From NCBI GenBank assembly GCA_000341795.1, contig AODO01000007.1, forward strand, positions 1 through 64,000: a stretch of 64,000 nt of DNA, written 5' to 3'. Origin of the DNA: Rhodococcus triatomae BKS 15-14 (GTDB lineage Bacteria > Actinomycetota > Actinomycetes > Mycobacteriales > Mycobacteriaceae). The first letter of the stretch is position 1. The number at the start of each line of letters is the position of its first letter. The translations under genes were made by a program, and so were the position numbers. Below, piece by piece: positions 51,721 through 61,082 of the stretch. The notes beneath the pieces were generated by a model, which did no database searches, had not been told where the DNA came from, and saw only the letters and a list, made by a program, of their open reading frames with translations.

Positions 51721-53621
51721 ACACGCCCGGGGATCAGTTCGCACTCTTCGACGTCGAAACTGAACCGCACTCCAACCAGATCAAGCCCGATGGTGTGGGC
51801 AGTGCTACGACTGTCGACGGCCCCAGCCGCCTAGGGTCCGCCACCTTGCCAGACGATGCCACCTCGGCGCCGCCAGCAGCCGACCCAGCCACTCGTGAGC
51901 CTGGTGACCAACAAGCATCAGAAGGTGCTGGGGCAGTGGGGGAGGAGACCAGCACTGCCGACGCATCCGACCAGCCGACAGCCCCCCACACTGAGCACAA
52001 GCGATGGGAAGCCCTCCCCACCGGATCCGCAGCAGATGGCCACGCGATCATCGTCACTGCCGAGGCCACTTATACTCCGTCGGGCGCGAAGCTCACCGGG
52101 CCCGTCGATTCGATCGAGAAACTGGACAAGCTGATCCAGTGGGCGGCCCTGCAACCACTGGGTGTGCCTGCACAAGTGTGGCTCGTCGGCACCGGCGCAT
52201 GTGAACTCTTGGGATGGACCATCAACCCGGGCAGCGAGTATGACGTCGACGACCTCGAGAAACTGCGCATCCGAGCGGCCGAATCCCTCGGTCTGGTCAT
52301 CACCGCCAGCCTGCCGCCCTTGATCACCACTGGATGGGAACTACGCGGCGACCCCGGCCATGTCGTGCACCTGTCGCGGGCGATCGGCAAGGCAACCCAG
52401 ATGGTCGACATCATCCTGGAGCCGTATGTCTGGACCTACTGGAACAAGGACTTCGGCTGGCACGGACGCATCGGTGACATGGGCATCCTCGGCAACCCCA
52501 CCGCCGGGACCTACCTCCCCGACGACGACCTCCCCGCCGCCCGCGAACTCGGCCGCCGACTCGCCTGGACCGCCCAGCACCTCGGCGTCCTACCCGGACC
52601 CACACCGGCCCGCACCGGCGCCGCCGTCCTGGACAAGATTCGCCGCGAACGCACCCGCACCGGTAAGGGCATCGTCGTTACCACCGCGGGCGCGGTCCCG
52701 CCGATCCACGGCGCACCCGATGGCGACTTCGAACCCGCCGCCGGCTGGATCCGCGACCACCTCGACTCCGACGACCTCGACGACGTCAGCCAGATCGTCA
52801 CCATCGACCAGCGGGCCGCATACCTCGCCTCGGCAGGCATGCTCGAATTCGGCTACGGCAAGCCGCGCCAACTCCTGGGCGTCGATGCCGCGGACGCTGC
52901 GTCGGCGGACAAGCCTGCGTTCGGGATCTGGCACGTCACACTCCCCGCTGGCGGCCAGTACGCGCTGCCGGAGAAGTTGCCCCTGCCGCATCCGGAGATG
53001 CTCACCGATCAGCCCGTGACCACCTGGGTCACCACTGTCAGTCTCGAGGGATTGTGTGCCCCGATTGTCGACGGCGGCATGGGCCTCGACATCGACGACC
53101 TCGCCGTCACCGAAGCCTGGGTCTACCCGGAACGCGGCCGGGCCTTGGACAAGTGGGCCAAGGTCTTGCGTGAGGCCCGCGCCGTAGCCGCCGAAACCGG
53201 CGATGCGGCGATGAAACGGTTCATCGGGGCCTGCTACAAGGGCTACGTCGGCAGAATGACCCGGCCGGAAATGTGGACTGCCACCCGCATGCAACATCAC
53301 CACCAGCCGATTTGGCGCGCCGCGATCATGGCGCACTGCCGGTGGCGCGGCCGCCGCGTCGCGATGCGCATCGCCCGTGACACCGGGAGGTGGCCGATCC
53401 GCACCATGACCGACTCATGGGTGTACCTCCTCGGCGACAGGCAAACAATCGCCGACGAGAGCGAAGCCCTCGGCAAGATGGTCGTCGAGAAGCACACCGC
53501 CCTGACCGACGAGACGCTGCTGGCGTTCGCCGCCGCCGAATCCGCCCGCGATGTGCGGCTCGCGATCGCTGCCGCGTACGGCGTCGGCGCGGAATCCGAC
53601 GATGACGAGACGGGGGAGTAG
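51717..53621 (+). CDS. tap: Tap-like telomere-associated protein
   Basis: This 634-aa protein has an acidic, unstructured first 110 residues. The rest follows the layout I know from Streptomyces Tap, which binds telomere 3' overhangs and recruits terminal protein Tpg. It has TIDQRAAYLASAGMLEFGYG (Asp364), KRFIGACYKGYVGRM (Lys500), RAAIMAHCRWRGRRVAMRIA and MTDSWVYLL (Asp566). These three sites resemble polymerase palm motifs A, B and C (D..xxY, K...Y.G, TDS), which fits reports that Tap has primase activity. Streptomyces Tap has an N-terminal XRE-type HTH; here I see none. The tpg-like gene starts at the next base after its stop. Confidence 0.75.
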   Translation: MNTPGDQFALFDVETEPHSNQIKPDGVGSATTVDGPSRLGSATLPDDATSAPPAADPATREPGDQQASEGAGAVGEETSTADASDQPTAPHTEHKRWEALPTGSAADGHAIIVTAEATYTPSGAKLTGPVDSIEKLDKLIQWAALQPLGVPAQVWLVGTGACELLGWTINPGSEYDVDDLEKLRIRAAESLGLVITASLPPLITTGWELRGDPGHVVHLSRAIGKATQMVDIILEPYVWTYWNKDFGWHGRIGDMGILGNPTAGTYLPDDDLPAARELGRRLAWTAQHLGVLPGPTPARTGAAVLDKIRRERTRTGKGIVVTTAGAVPPIHGAPDGDFEPAAGWIRDHLDSDDLDDVSQIVTIDQRAAYLASAGMLEFGYGKPRQLLGVDAADAASADKPAFGIWHVTLPAGGQYALPEKLPLPHPEMLTDQPVTTWVTTVSLEGLCAPIVDGGMGLDIDDLAVTEAWVYPERGRALDKWAKVLREARAVAAETGDAAMKRFIGACYKGYVGRMTRPEMWTATRMQHHHQPIWRAAIMAHCRWRGRRVAMRIARDTGRWPIRTMTDSWVYLLGDRQTIADESEALGKMVVEKHTALTDETLLAFAAAESARDVRLAIAAAYGVGAESDDDETGE

Positions 53622-54419
53622 ATGGCGCTGCACTTGCCCACACCGCGGGCAAAGAACGACTTGCCGGTCAAAGCCACCGGACTCGACGGGATGAAGGTCA
53701 AGGTCGCAACGGCCGCCGTCGACGGTATCGCCAAGTCACAGGAAACCAGCCGCGGTCTCGCCGGCCTGACGTCAAAGGTGTCGGTCAAGCAGATGCGTGG
53801 CGAAATCGGAAAGGACGGGATCCGGCAGGCCGCAATCGACGCCGGCAAGACACCGCCATCCGATCGGACCCTGCGCCGCTGGGCGCAGCAGGACAGAATT
53901 CCCAACGCTGAGATCGCGGAACTCGCGCAGCGCCGCGCCGCCATCGAACGCCTTGGCGGCGTGAACGCTGTCGCAAGGAAGATCGGCCGGACCCCGTCGT
54001 CGGTGCGCCGCTACCAATCGGGCGACACCAACGAGCTGCGCAACGACGCCAAGTCCAAACTCAAGGCGGCGAAGACAACAGACACCATGCAGAAGGCCGG
54101 TGTCCTCAGACCTGACGGGACAACGAAGATCGCCACGATTCAGGTCACTGGCCGCGTGCACGTCCGAAACGGCGACGAGGCCGGATACGATTACCGCACC
54201 CGCACACTGGACTTCGGAAACTCGGACACCCCGTTCAGTGCAGAGGAATCGCAGGCCCTGGCCGCGGCACTCGCCGCCGATGACCAGGCGCGCGTCGTGG
54301 CAATCCTCGAACGCCACGCCACGATGGACTACCCCGAGAACAAGGGATTCGACCGCTACGGCGATCAGTTCGGGTTCCACTTCGATGCCATCGACAAACT
54401 CGATGTCACCTGGCGCTGA
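53622..54419 (+). CDS. tpg: Tpg-like telomere terminal protein
   Basis: This 265-aa protein has a central HTH (GGVNAVARKIGRTPSSVRRYQSGD) comparable to the TKAVARLLGVSxRTVERY region of Tpg. A beta-rich segment follows (IQVTGRVHVRNGDEAGYDYR), then a helical part, then an ending F-H-F-D-A-I-D-K-L-D-V that parallels the FTDIDYxDFD ending of Tpg. Tpg is covalently attached to the 5' ends of linear actinobacterial replicons and primes end patching. It is longer than Streptomyces Tpg (about 185 aa) because of an extra N-terminal domain that itself looks HTH-like (SDRTLRRWAQQDRIPNAEI). Adjacency to tap without a gap strengthens the call. Confidence 0.7.
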   Translation: MALHLPTPRAKNDLPVKATGLDGMKVKVATAAVDGIAKSQETSRGLAGLTSKVSVKQMRGEIGKDGIRQAAIDAGKTPPSDRTLRRWAQQDRIPNAEIAELAQRRAAIERLGGVNAVARKIGRTPSSVRRYQSGDTNELRNDAKSKLKAAKTTDTMQKAGVLRPDGTTKIATIQVTGRVHVRNGDEAGYDYRTRTLDFGNSDTPFSAEESQALAAALAADDQARVVAILERHATMDYPENKGFDRYGDQFGFHFDAIDKLDVTWR

Positions 54420-55127
54420 GCAACATCGAAGTCCGACTTCTCTTCGACTAGTCAAACAAGCTACACGCAAACCCAATTGGCTACTGATCACCAGTCGATT
54501 CGCTGAGTCAGTGTTCTCATGCGCGGGTTGATGTCGTTGCTTGCGATTCGCTACTACCGCTCGGCTGGACTCCGACATCCGGGAACGGGCGATGCGGAAC
54601 GACTTGCTGAAGCGGAATTTGAGTGGACATGAATGTAACGGACCAACCATCAAGCCTTGGCGCTATATGCCTATCTACTAGCTATCGTGCATCGGCAGTG
54701 ATGGCCGGAGTGGATGTCACTGCCGATGTAACGGCCTCAGCAACAGCAGCGAGCGCCCTGACCCTGACGCAGCCACTTGTAGTGGAGTTGCTCAGGCCCG
54801 TTCGATGGCGCGGACGGCTGCACCGATGTGTGGGTGGTTCCTCGACGACCGAGGCGTGATCGCACGGCAGCGACTTGACCGTCAGATTCGCGATGCAGAT
54901 CCGGCGCCACAACCCAGGATCGTCGCCGTTGGAACTGCCCTGGAACACGACGGTGCGGCTACCCCACGGCTTCGGCCGATGCAGCATCCCAACACGCCGG
55001 GCGCCGGCAGGGATGCCGGTAGCTCCCCGCAAGGTCGACAATCCAATCACTGTTCGATTACACTGCACTGTGCGCCCGCAGGAACGTACAAAGGGAGGCG
55101 TAGGAGACCTCCAAGCAAGGGGAAGCT
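54420..55127. other. Interval after tpg without a supported gene
   Basis: Base composition is more mixed than in the genes around it. I see no gene or clear remnant and no obvious telomere-like palindromes. A ribosome site AAGGGGAAG precedes the next gene. Confidence 0.4.
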
Positions 55128-55523
55128 ATGCACCTTCAAGGTTTGGAACAGGCCGACGATGAAAAGGAATTACCTGACCTCATCTCGCTCTATGTCCAGG
55201 AGGCAACACGTCAACCAAGGCAACAACTTGACGTGGTCTGGCTTCGGCGGTCCCTTGGGATTTGCAGCTACCTTGAGGCCGTTCGATCCCTACAGCCTTC
55301 CGAACGAGCGCTTATATCGTTTGCCATCATGTGGTCACCGTACGGGGGAGCCGGTTCGGAGGATCTCATGGTCACCTTTGGCATGAGTCGCGACAAGTAT
55401 CTCGCGGTGCTTAAATCAGCATTGATGCCAAAAGAATCGGAGCATCCTCAAGTGCGCAAACTTAAGTTTTTGCTGTGTAGCGAACTCCTCGAGGCATGGA
55501 TGCGGCGTGTTGCAGCTACATAA
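55128..55523 (+). CDS. DUF3263-like protein
   Basis: This 131-aa protein has a C-terminal part (LQPSERALISFAIMWSPYGGAGSEDLMVTFGMSRDKYLAVL) that resembles the actinobacterial DUF3263 pattern (ERAxLxFxxxWWxYxGxxExxxxxxFxMSxxxYYxxL), a small HTH-like domain. The N-terminal helix is specific to this protein. GGGGAAG ribosome site. The family function is unknown, probably DNA-binding. Confidence 0.6.
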   Translation: MHLQGLEQADDEKELPDLISLYVQEATRQPRQQLDVVWLRRSLGICSYLEAVRSLQPSERALISFAIMWSPYGGAGSEDLMVTFGMSRDKYLAVLKSALMPKESEHPQVRKLKFLLCSELLEAWMRRVAAT

Positions 55524-55719
55524 ACCAGAGTAGTCCCGAAATCCGCCTATATACGGAGACGCATGGTGATCCTGGCCAACATTCCGGGTGCGATCCCTGG
55601 CCGACCGAGGAATCATCAAATGCGCACAGAACTAGCGCCTCAAATCGGCTGAGCTTCATTCAGCACGAACCAGGCAATAAGGCACGCACTTATTATCGAT
55701 TCAATTACAGGGAGGCCTT

Positions 55720-56481
55720 ATGGGTGTGCTTGACTCCTTCCGCCTGGAAGAACGGGTAGCTATTGTCACCGGCGCTTCCTCTGGCCTCGGCATAGCGTTC
55801 GCCAGTGCGCTCGCGGAAGCCGGCGCGGATGTAGTGCTTGCCGCACGACGTGCCGACAAACTCAAGGACACAGCGAAACTGGTTGAGGATCTCGGACGGC
55901 GAGCACTCACTGTGGAGACTGACATCACCGACCCTGCGCAATGTGCCCGACTCGCGGCGGTAGCGATCTCGGAGTTCGGACGCGTTGATGTTCTTGTCAA
56001 CAACGCTGGAGTCGCCACGGCCTATCCCGCAACCCGCGAGACTACAACTCAGTTCCGATCCGTGATCGATACCAATCTCAACGGCTCTTACTGGACCGCT
56101 CAGGCTTGCGCGCGAGTGATGCTCCCCGGTAGCTCTATCGTCAACATCTCAAGCATTCTGGGATTGACCACTGCAGGCCTTCCTCAAGCCGCGTATAGCG
56201 CTAGCAAGGCTGCTGTTATCGGACTCACGCGGGATCTTGCTCAACAGTGGGGCGCTCGGCGAGGAATTCGAGTCAATTCCATCGCGCCCGGGTTTTTCGC
56301 GACAGAGATGACTGGTCAATACAACGACGGTTACCTTGAAAAATTGTCTTCAAGGATGGTCCTTGGCCGCATAGGTGACCCTAAAGAACTCGCAGCGACA
56401 CTCGTATGGCTGGTGTCCGAAGCCGGCGGCTACGTTACGGGACAAACCATTGTCGTCGACGGGGGTATCACGATTACGTAA
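55720..56481 (+). CDS. Short-chain dehydrogenase/reductase (classical SDR)
   Basis: This 253-aa protein has cofactor motif T-G-A-S-S-G-L-G, NNAG (LVNNAGVATAY), the catalytic Ser (NISSILG) and Y-S-A-S-K, and the PG region NSIAPGFFATEM. It ends VTGQTIVVDGGIT, as usual for enzymes of the FabG type. It oxidises an alcohol or reduces a ketone with NAD(P)H. GGGAGG ribosome site. Followed after 160 bases by a second SDR gene, perhaps in one unit. Confidence 0.92.
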   Translation: MGVLDSFRLEERVAIVTGASSGLGIAFASALAEAGADVVLAARRADKLKDTAKLVEDLGRRALTVETDITDPAQCARLAAVAISEFGRVDVLVNNAGVATAYPATRETTTQFRSVIDTNLNGSYWTAQACARVMLPGSSIVNISSILGLTTAGLPQAAYSASKAAVIGLTRDLAQQWGARRGIRVNSIAPGFFATEMTGQYNDGYLEKLSSRMVLGRIGDPKELAATLVWLVSEAGGYVTGQTIVVDGGITIT

Positions 56482-56644
56482 GCATCTATTCGAGGTGCTG
56501 CCAAACCAGGAGGAATTATACACACCTCCACCGTGAACGGAGCTACAGAAGCTGCGCCTTTGAATATCTCTCTGCCTTACGGAGACAGTGCTAATAGTCT
56601 CCAGATCAGAAATAAGCGGCGTACCGAAGATAGGACATGGTCGA

Positions 56645-57355
56645 ATGAAGCGAACTGCGCTGGTTACTGGTGGGACTGGAGGACTCGGATCGGCCGTGGT
56701 GGGAAAACTGCTCGCTGAAGGATGGCGGGTAGTTGTCCCTTGGATTGCCGAGGACGAGCTCGAACGCCTAGAACGACACCCGCATCTAAGGCTTATCCAG
56801 GCAAATTTGTTCGATGCAGACAGCGTCGCTGAGGTCGTGCGCCTAGCAGCGGGAGATCCCGACGCTCCGTTGACGGCCGTTGCCAACCTCGTAGGTGGTT
56901 TCGCAGCGGGTGGCCGAGTTCATGAGACATCAATCGACGATTTCGACAAGCTGATGCGACTCAACCTTCGTCCTACTTACCTTGTAACCCAAGCTGCACT
57001 ACCTCATCTGATTAACAGTGGCGGCGGGTCGATTGTCGCCATGTCATCGCGGTCCGCATTCGCTCCGTTCGTAGGCGCAGCCGGATACGTCACCTCCAAG
57101 GCGGCTGTGTGGGCACTAGTCACCGCTCTTGCCGTAGAGTACGCAGACTTAGGTGTGCGGGTAAATGCCGTTCTTCCTTCGGTGATCGACACGCCTGGAA
57201 ACCGGAAGAATCAACCTGACTCGGCACGAAGCGACTGGGTAGACCCTGATGAAATAGCAGCAGTCATCGCCTATTTGCTAAGTGATGCCGCCTCTGCGGT
57301 GACGGGTTCCCAAGTCGCAGTCTCGGGAGTCTGCAGGCAACGAAGGGATCCATGA
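56645..57355 (+). CDS. Second SDR-family oxidoreductase
   Basis: This 236-aa protein starts at ATG 56645, directly before the cofactor fold (M-K-R-T-A-L-V-T-G-G-T-G-G-L-G). Further motifs are ANLVGGF in place of NNAG, MSSRSAFAP with the catalytic Ser, and Y-V-T-S-K. The C-terminus is odd: after VTGSQVAVSGV it ends in C-R-Q-R-R-D-P because the stop codon lies inside the first arm of a strong terminator hairpin. Many SDRs end just at that point. A longer open frame begins at 56588 but starts far from the fold. Confidence 0.87.
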   Translation: MKRTALVTGGTGGLGSAVVGKLLAEGWRVVVPWIAEDELERLERHPHLRLIQANLFDADSVAEVVRLAAGDPDAPLTAVANLVGGFAAGGRVHETSIDDFDKLMRLNLRPTYLVTQAALPHLINSGGGSIVAMSSRSAFAPFVGAAGYVTSKAAVWALVTALAVEYADLGVRVNAVLPSVIDTPGNRKNQPDSARSDWVDPDEIAAVIAYLLSDAASAVTGSQVAVSGVCRQRRDP

Positions 57356-57373
57356 AGCTGGATCCCTTCGTTG
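57338..57373 (+). terminator. Strong terminator hairpin overlapping the SDR stop codon
   Basis: Perfect 14-bp arms (57338-57351 and 57360-57373) with an 8-nt loop. The SDR stop lies at the loop edge, so the hairpin forms behind the last ribosome. Confidence 0.75.
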
Positions 57374-57573
57374 TGGTGTTCAGGCAGTTTGGTCAAGTGA
57401 GTGAACTGTGGCTGGTGACCGATCGCGGAAGGGGATCGGTGAGGATTTAAGAAGTGAAACACCTAGCGGCGCGCCGGCACTCGGCCAGCCGAGTTGTAGG
57501 AGCGCGCGCAGCCCCATGCTGTCGCCGAGTGTGTGGTGGAATCGCTTGATCCGGCCGTAAGTCTGAGGTCAGC

Positions 57574-58114
57574 CGCCACGACGTGCCATATCTGGCGGGC
57601 TTCGGCGCGATGACAGGTGATGCGGCGCCGAAGATCGCCCTGACGAACGCGACCGCTCCAGTCGGACTGGTGCACATTGCGGCTGTGCGGATCGGATGCA
57701 TCGCGGACAGCGGTGGTTAGCGGCGCGAGAGCAGGAACCGCAACCCCTCGACGAAGGTGAGGGTTCAACTTCGTCCACTCGCTGGTCGACGACCAGTCCC
57801 GCCGCGCCTATTCTGAAGTGGTAGCGGACGAGAAGGGCTCCACCCGTGCAGCTTTCCTGACGCGAGCACTCACTACCTCGCCGGCCACGCCATCACCCGC
57901 ATCGAACGACTAACGCCCTACAACGCCTGGGCCTACCGCTTGCCGCGACGGGCGGTCCGCGCAGAGCATGACATCCAGCAGAAGTTCATCCGCCCACGCT
58001 TCCCGTAGCAGAACGGCAAGGTCGAACGACTCAACCACACCCTGCAATCGGAGTCTGCCAACGGCAGGTATTCACCAGCAACGCCGAACGCGCCGCAGCA
58101 CTCTTGCCGACATC
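57574..58114 (+). mobile_element. Decayed IS481-family transposase
   Basis: Plus-strand pieces in several frames add up to an IS481 DDE transposase: RHDVPYLAGFGAMTG, GLVHIAAVRIGCIADSGG then a TAG, FNFVHSLVDDQSRRAYSEVV, ADEKGSTRAAFLTRA, FIRPRFP then a TAG, QNGKVERLNHTLQSES and, after a frameshift, RQVFTSNAERAAALLPT. The N-terminal part and the last third are gone. Residual bases 57374-57573 and 58115-58279 contain nothing else that I recognise. Confidence 0.8.
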
Positions 58115-58279
58115 TATTGTTACAGTGCGTATCCCGAAATGAGAAGAAGATCCCATGCCTGGCCAACGGCTTGACCATCGGACTTTGTAGGCCGCCCTTT
58201 ATCTACGACAACTTGTACTCGACCACTGGGCTGTTTCGACCACGAAGTTTGTCGTGGGCGTCCACTCCACACATCGATT

Positions 58280-58939
58280 TCACTTCCCTGGCCGGACAAA
58301 TCCAGTCTCGTACGCAAGGATGACGGCCTGCACGCGGTCGCGTAGCTCTAGCTTCGCTAGCACCCGTCCGACATGCGACTTGATCGTTGCCTCGGCGAGG
58401 AAGAGCCTGGCCGCGATCTCGGCGTTGGACAGTCCCACAGCCACCAGAGAGAGCACTTCGCGTTCACGGACGGTGAGCACATCGAGCGTCGATAGGGCGC
58501 AAGGCGCCGGCACGTCGTCGCGAAGGAAGCGCGAGATCAGTCGATGGGTAACGCGAGGTGAGACAACGGCGTCTCCGGCCGCAACGCTGTGGATCGCCGA
58601 AACAAGCTCTCCAGGAGGGGTGTCCTTGAGGAGAAACCCACTGGCACCCGCACGCAACGCGCCGAGTGCGTGTTCATCGAGATCGAATGTGGTCATAACT
58701 AGAACCCTGCTTGGGCTGCCCGCGTCGAGGATACGGGCAGTGGCGGTAACTCCGTCGACGACGGGCATCCGGACATCCATCAGCACGATGTCAGGACGCA
58801 GGGTGATAACAGCCTGGATTGCTGCCTCACCGTCCGCAGCTTCCCCGACCACGTCGATGTCATCTTGTGCCTCGAGGACCATCGTCAGGCCCATGCGCAT
58901 GAGTTCCTGGTCATCGACAACTAAAACAGAGATGGGCAC
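58280..58939 (-). CDS. NarL/LuxR-type response regulator
   Basis: This 219-aa protein has a receiver domain ([14 protein letters not shown], phospho-acceptor in IVLMDVRMP, the Thr/Lys switch as MTTFD and LLKDTPP) and a C-terminal LuxR HTH ([52 protein letters not shown]). It is 38 bases downstream of the histidine kinase gene and forms a two-component pair with it. Such pairs in actinomycetes commonly control an adjacent ABC exporter. Here the exporter is the broken one at 60254. Confidence 0.93.
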   Translation of the reverse strand: MPISVLVVDDQELMRMGLTMVLEAQDDIDVVGEAADGEAAIQAVITLRPDIVLMDVRMPVVDGVTATARILDAGSPSRVLVMTTFDLDEHALGALRAGASGFLLKDTPPGELVSAIHSVAAGDAVVSPRVTHRLISRFLRDDVPAPCALSTLDVLTVREREVLSLVAVGLSNAEIAARLFLAEATIKSHVGRVLAKLELRDRVQAVILAYETGFVRPGK

Positions 58940-58977
58940 CTGACGAATCTAGTAGGCGACAGCTACCGGGCGCACCC

Positions 58978-60162
58978 TCAATTATCGGGCTTGAGCGGGA
59001 GTACTGCGCGGACGGTCCATCCCCCGTCAGGGCGGCGACCAGCGTCGAGAGTGCCGCCGAGGACTGCGACTCGCTCGCGCATCCCCATGAGTCCACTGCC
59101 AGTTCCCTCGGCCGTTACGCGGGTACGAGTTCTGTGGCCGCCGTCGCCGCCCTTATCGATGACTTCAACGAGTACGTCGGTGTCACTGCGCACAATGCGG
59201 GTCCACGCCTTGGGTGTTGCACCGGAGTGGCGCAGGACGTTGGTCAGCGATTCTTGGACCACGCGGTGTATGCCGAGGCTGACCTCGGGAGTGACCTCGT
59301 CGATTGCGCCGGACTGGTTCAGTTCCACGGCCAACCCCGCATTCCGCATCGTCTCGACCAGCCGCGCGATCCCGGCAGCGCCGTGTTGTGGCACCTCATC
59401 CGGACTCTGAGGTGTACGCAGCAGTACGACGGTGCGACGGAGCTCAGCCAATGCCTCCCGCCCAGTTCCTGCGATGTTGGACAGCGCCTGTTCCGCCTTC
59501 TCGGTGTCGCGGTACAGGGCGTAGGAAGCACCATCGGCCTGCACGATCATGACACTTACCGCATGCGCGACGACATCATGCAGTTCGCGGGCGATGCGGG
59601 TTCTCTCTAGTTGGACGGCTTCGTCTGCGCGGCGATCCCGCTCGTGTTCGGCAATCGTGAGACGCGCAGCGACCTCATCTGTGTAGGCGCGGCGCGCGGC
59701 GATGAACTCGGCGAGGATCCACACCAGTGCGAACATAAGAGCCGAAATGACAGCTATCGCGAGTCTGGCCTGATACAGCAGCCCAATTGACACCACCGTG
59801 TCGATCGAAAGACCAATCGTGTAGAGCGCCGCCGCACCGCGCCCGACGTACGCAACGAGCGTGTAAAGCGATATCGGCAGTGCGACTCCTGCCGGATGGG
59901 AGATCTCCGTGGTGTTCACGTCTGCAGCCGCGTATAGGGCCATCGTGGACAGGATCGACATCACTAGAACGACGGTCGCCACAGTCCGGGGATACCGTCG
60001 ACGGCACGCAATCGGGAGAGAAAGTCCTGCACCTGTAAGCACATAGAGGACTGGCACGGCGTGCTCGAACGCCGACGCGATCTCGAGGGCGAACAGCAGC
60101 CCAGCAAGCATCACGTCGGCGGCCATTGGCCGCTCCCGCAACCACAGACTGAACCCCCGCAT
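58978..60162 (-). CDS. Sensor histidine kinase (HisKA_3, NarL-type partner)
   Basis: This 394-aa protein has about five N-terminal membrane segments (VMLAGLLFALEIAS, YVLTGAGLSLPIA, VATVVLVMSILSTMALYA and others). A dimerisation domain with phospho-His in RIARELHDVVAHAVSVM follows, then the HATPase region with N-box VVQESLTNVLRHS and G-box G-T-G-S-G-L-M-G-M-R-E-R. The start at 60162 is preferred; 60186 is also possible. The sensing part is the short membrane domain, as in envelope-stress or lantibiotic sensors. Confidence 0.92.
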   Translation of the reverse strand: MRGFSLWLRERPMAADVMLAGLLFALEIASAFEHAVPVLYVLTGAGLSLPIACRRRYPRTVATVVLVMSILSTMALYAAADVNTTEISHPAGVALPISLYTLVAYVGRGAAALYTIGLSIDTVVSIGLLYQARLAIAVISALMFALVWILAEFIAARRAYTDEVAARLTIAEHERDRRADEAVQLERTRIARELHDVVAHAVSVMIVQADGASYALYRDTEKAEQALSNIAGTGREALAELRRTVVLLRTPQSPDEVPQHGAAGIARLVETMRNAGLAVELNQSGAIDEVTPEVSLGIHRVVQESLTNVLRHSGATPKAWTRIVRSDTDVLVEVIDKGGDGGHRTRTRVTAEGTGSGLMGMRERVAVLGGTLDAGRRPDGGWTVRAVLPLKPDN

Positions 60163-60253
60163 ACCCAGATCGTAGGGGGCTTCCACCCGCTTGCTAGAGG
60201 CACGCTAGCCCAACTGTCGATGTGTATCTGCGAGATTCGCAATACGTGACGAG

Positions 60254-60563
60254 GTGGACGAGGATCACCAACAGCCACTAGTTGTGTCCGGTATGAATAC
60301 CGCCGATATCACCGCGCTGGCCGGGGCGACCGGCATCGCGCTGCACAAGTTGGCGTCGCAACACGGTTCGCTCGAGGACGCGTTTATGAAATCACTGGCG
60401 AAGACGTGCGATACCACGCGCAGATCGCCCGGCCAGCCTGGCCGCACAGAAGGTGGAAGGGTCCGCTCCGACAAGCGTGTTCCGTGCAGAGCGCATCAAA
60501 ATCAGTCCACACCAAACACCGATGTGGTGCAGCCTGACCCCGACCGCGGTGCCGCTGGACGAA
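60254..60563 (+). pseudogene. Remnant of an ABC exporter (end of ATPase plus start of permease)
   Basis: The first stretch, about 45 residues (VVSGMNTADITALAGATGIALHKLASQHGSLEDAFM), is the C-terminal end typical of drug-exporter ABC ATPases (xxASLEEAFM). Then, from 60453, SVFRAERIKISPHQTPMWCS matches the N-terminus of ABC-2 permeases (RAERIKxxSTRSPxWCS). Both genes are otherwise missing. It lies next to the divergent two-component system, as such exporters usually do. Confidence 0.7.
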
Positions 60564-61082
60564 TCAGATGGTGTGATCGATCGGCTGGGACAGAGTTGTC
60601 ATGCCTCAATCCGGAAGCTTTGCAGCACTAGGGGTGCCGGTAAAGAACGCGTCACCAACCGCAGACAAGCGTGCTTAGGTAGGCGTCGAGCTATCTCTCC
60701 ATCTTTGTTTGGTAGTCGAGGCACGGGATACCTGAGTTTCAAGTCTGTCGGCGGGGTGCGCGATGGTGTTCGCCAGGCCCGAGATGTACCGGAATGCGCC
60801 TCCACACGCGGCTTTTGGAACGATGTCGATGGAACCGACTACCGACCGCAGTATCGCCGACGCAGGTGGTGCAGGCTCCCTGTGCCCACGCGCTGGTACG
60901 TGCTGTACAGAAGTCATTCGTCGACGGCTGACAGCACACGATGCGGGCTGGCGCCTTGGTCATGGGCGTCCTGTTCGTGTATGTCCGAGCCGCGGTCCAC
61001 GACGTTCGGCCCCAACAGCACTCGCTTCGACAGAGACGGTCAATTGAATGCGTACTTATCCCGCCACTGGTTCACGTTTCGG
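60564..61082. other. Interval without a supported gene
   Basis: The permease fragment decays into this DNA. A plus-strand open frame around 60820-61050 (ADAGGAGSLCPRAGTCC) looks partly protein-like but has no ribosome site or family match, so I leave it uncalled. Confidence 0.35.
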
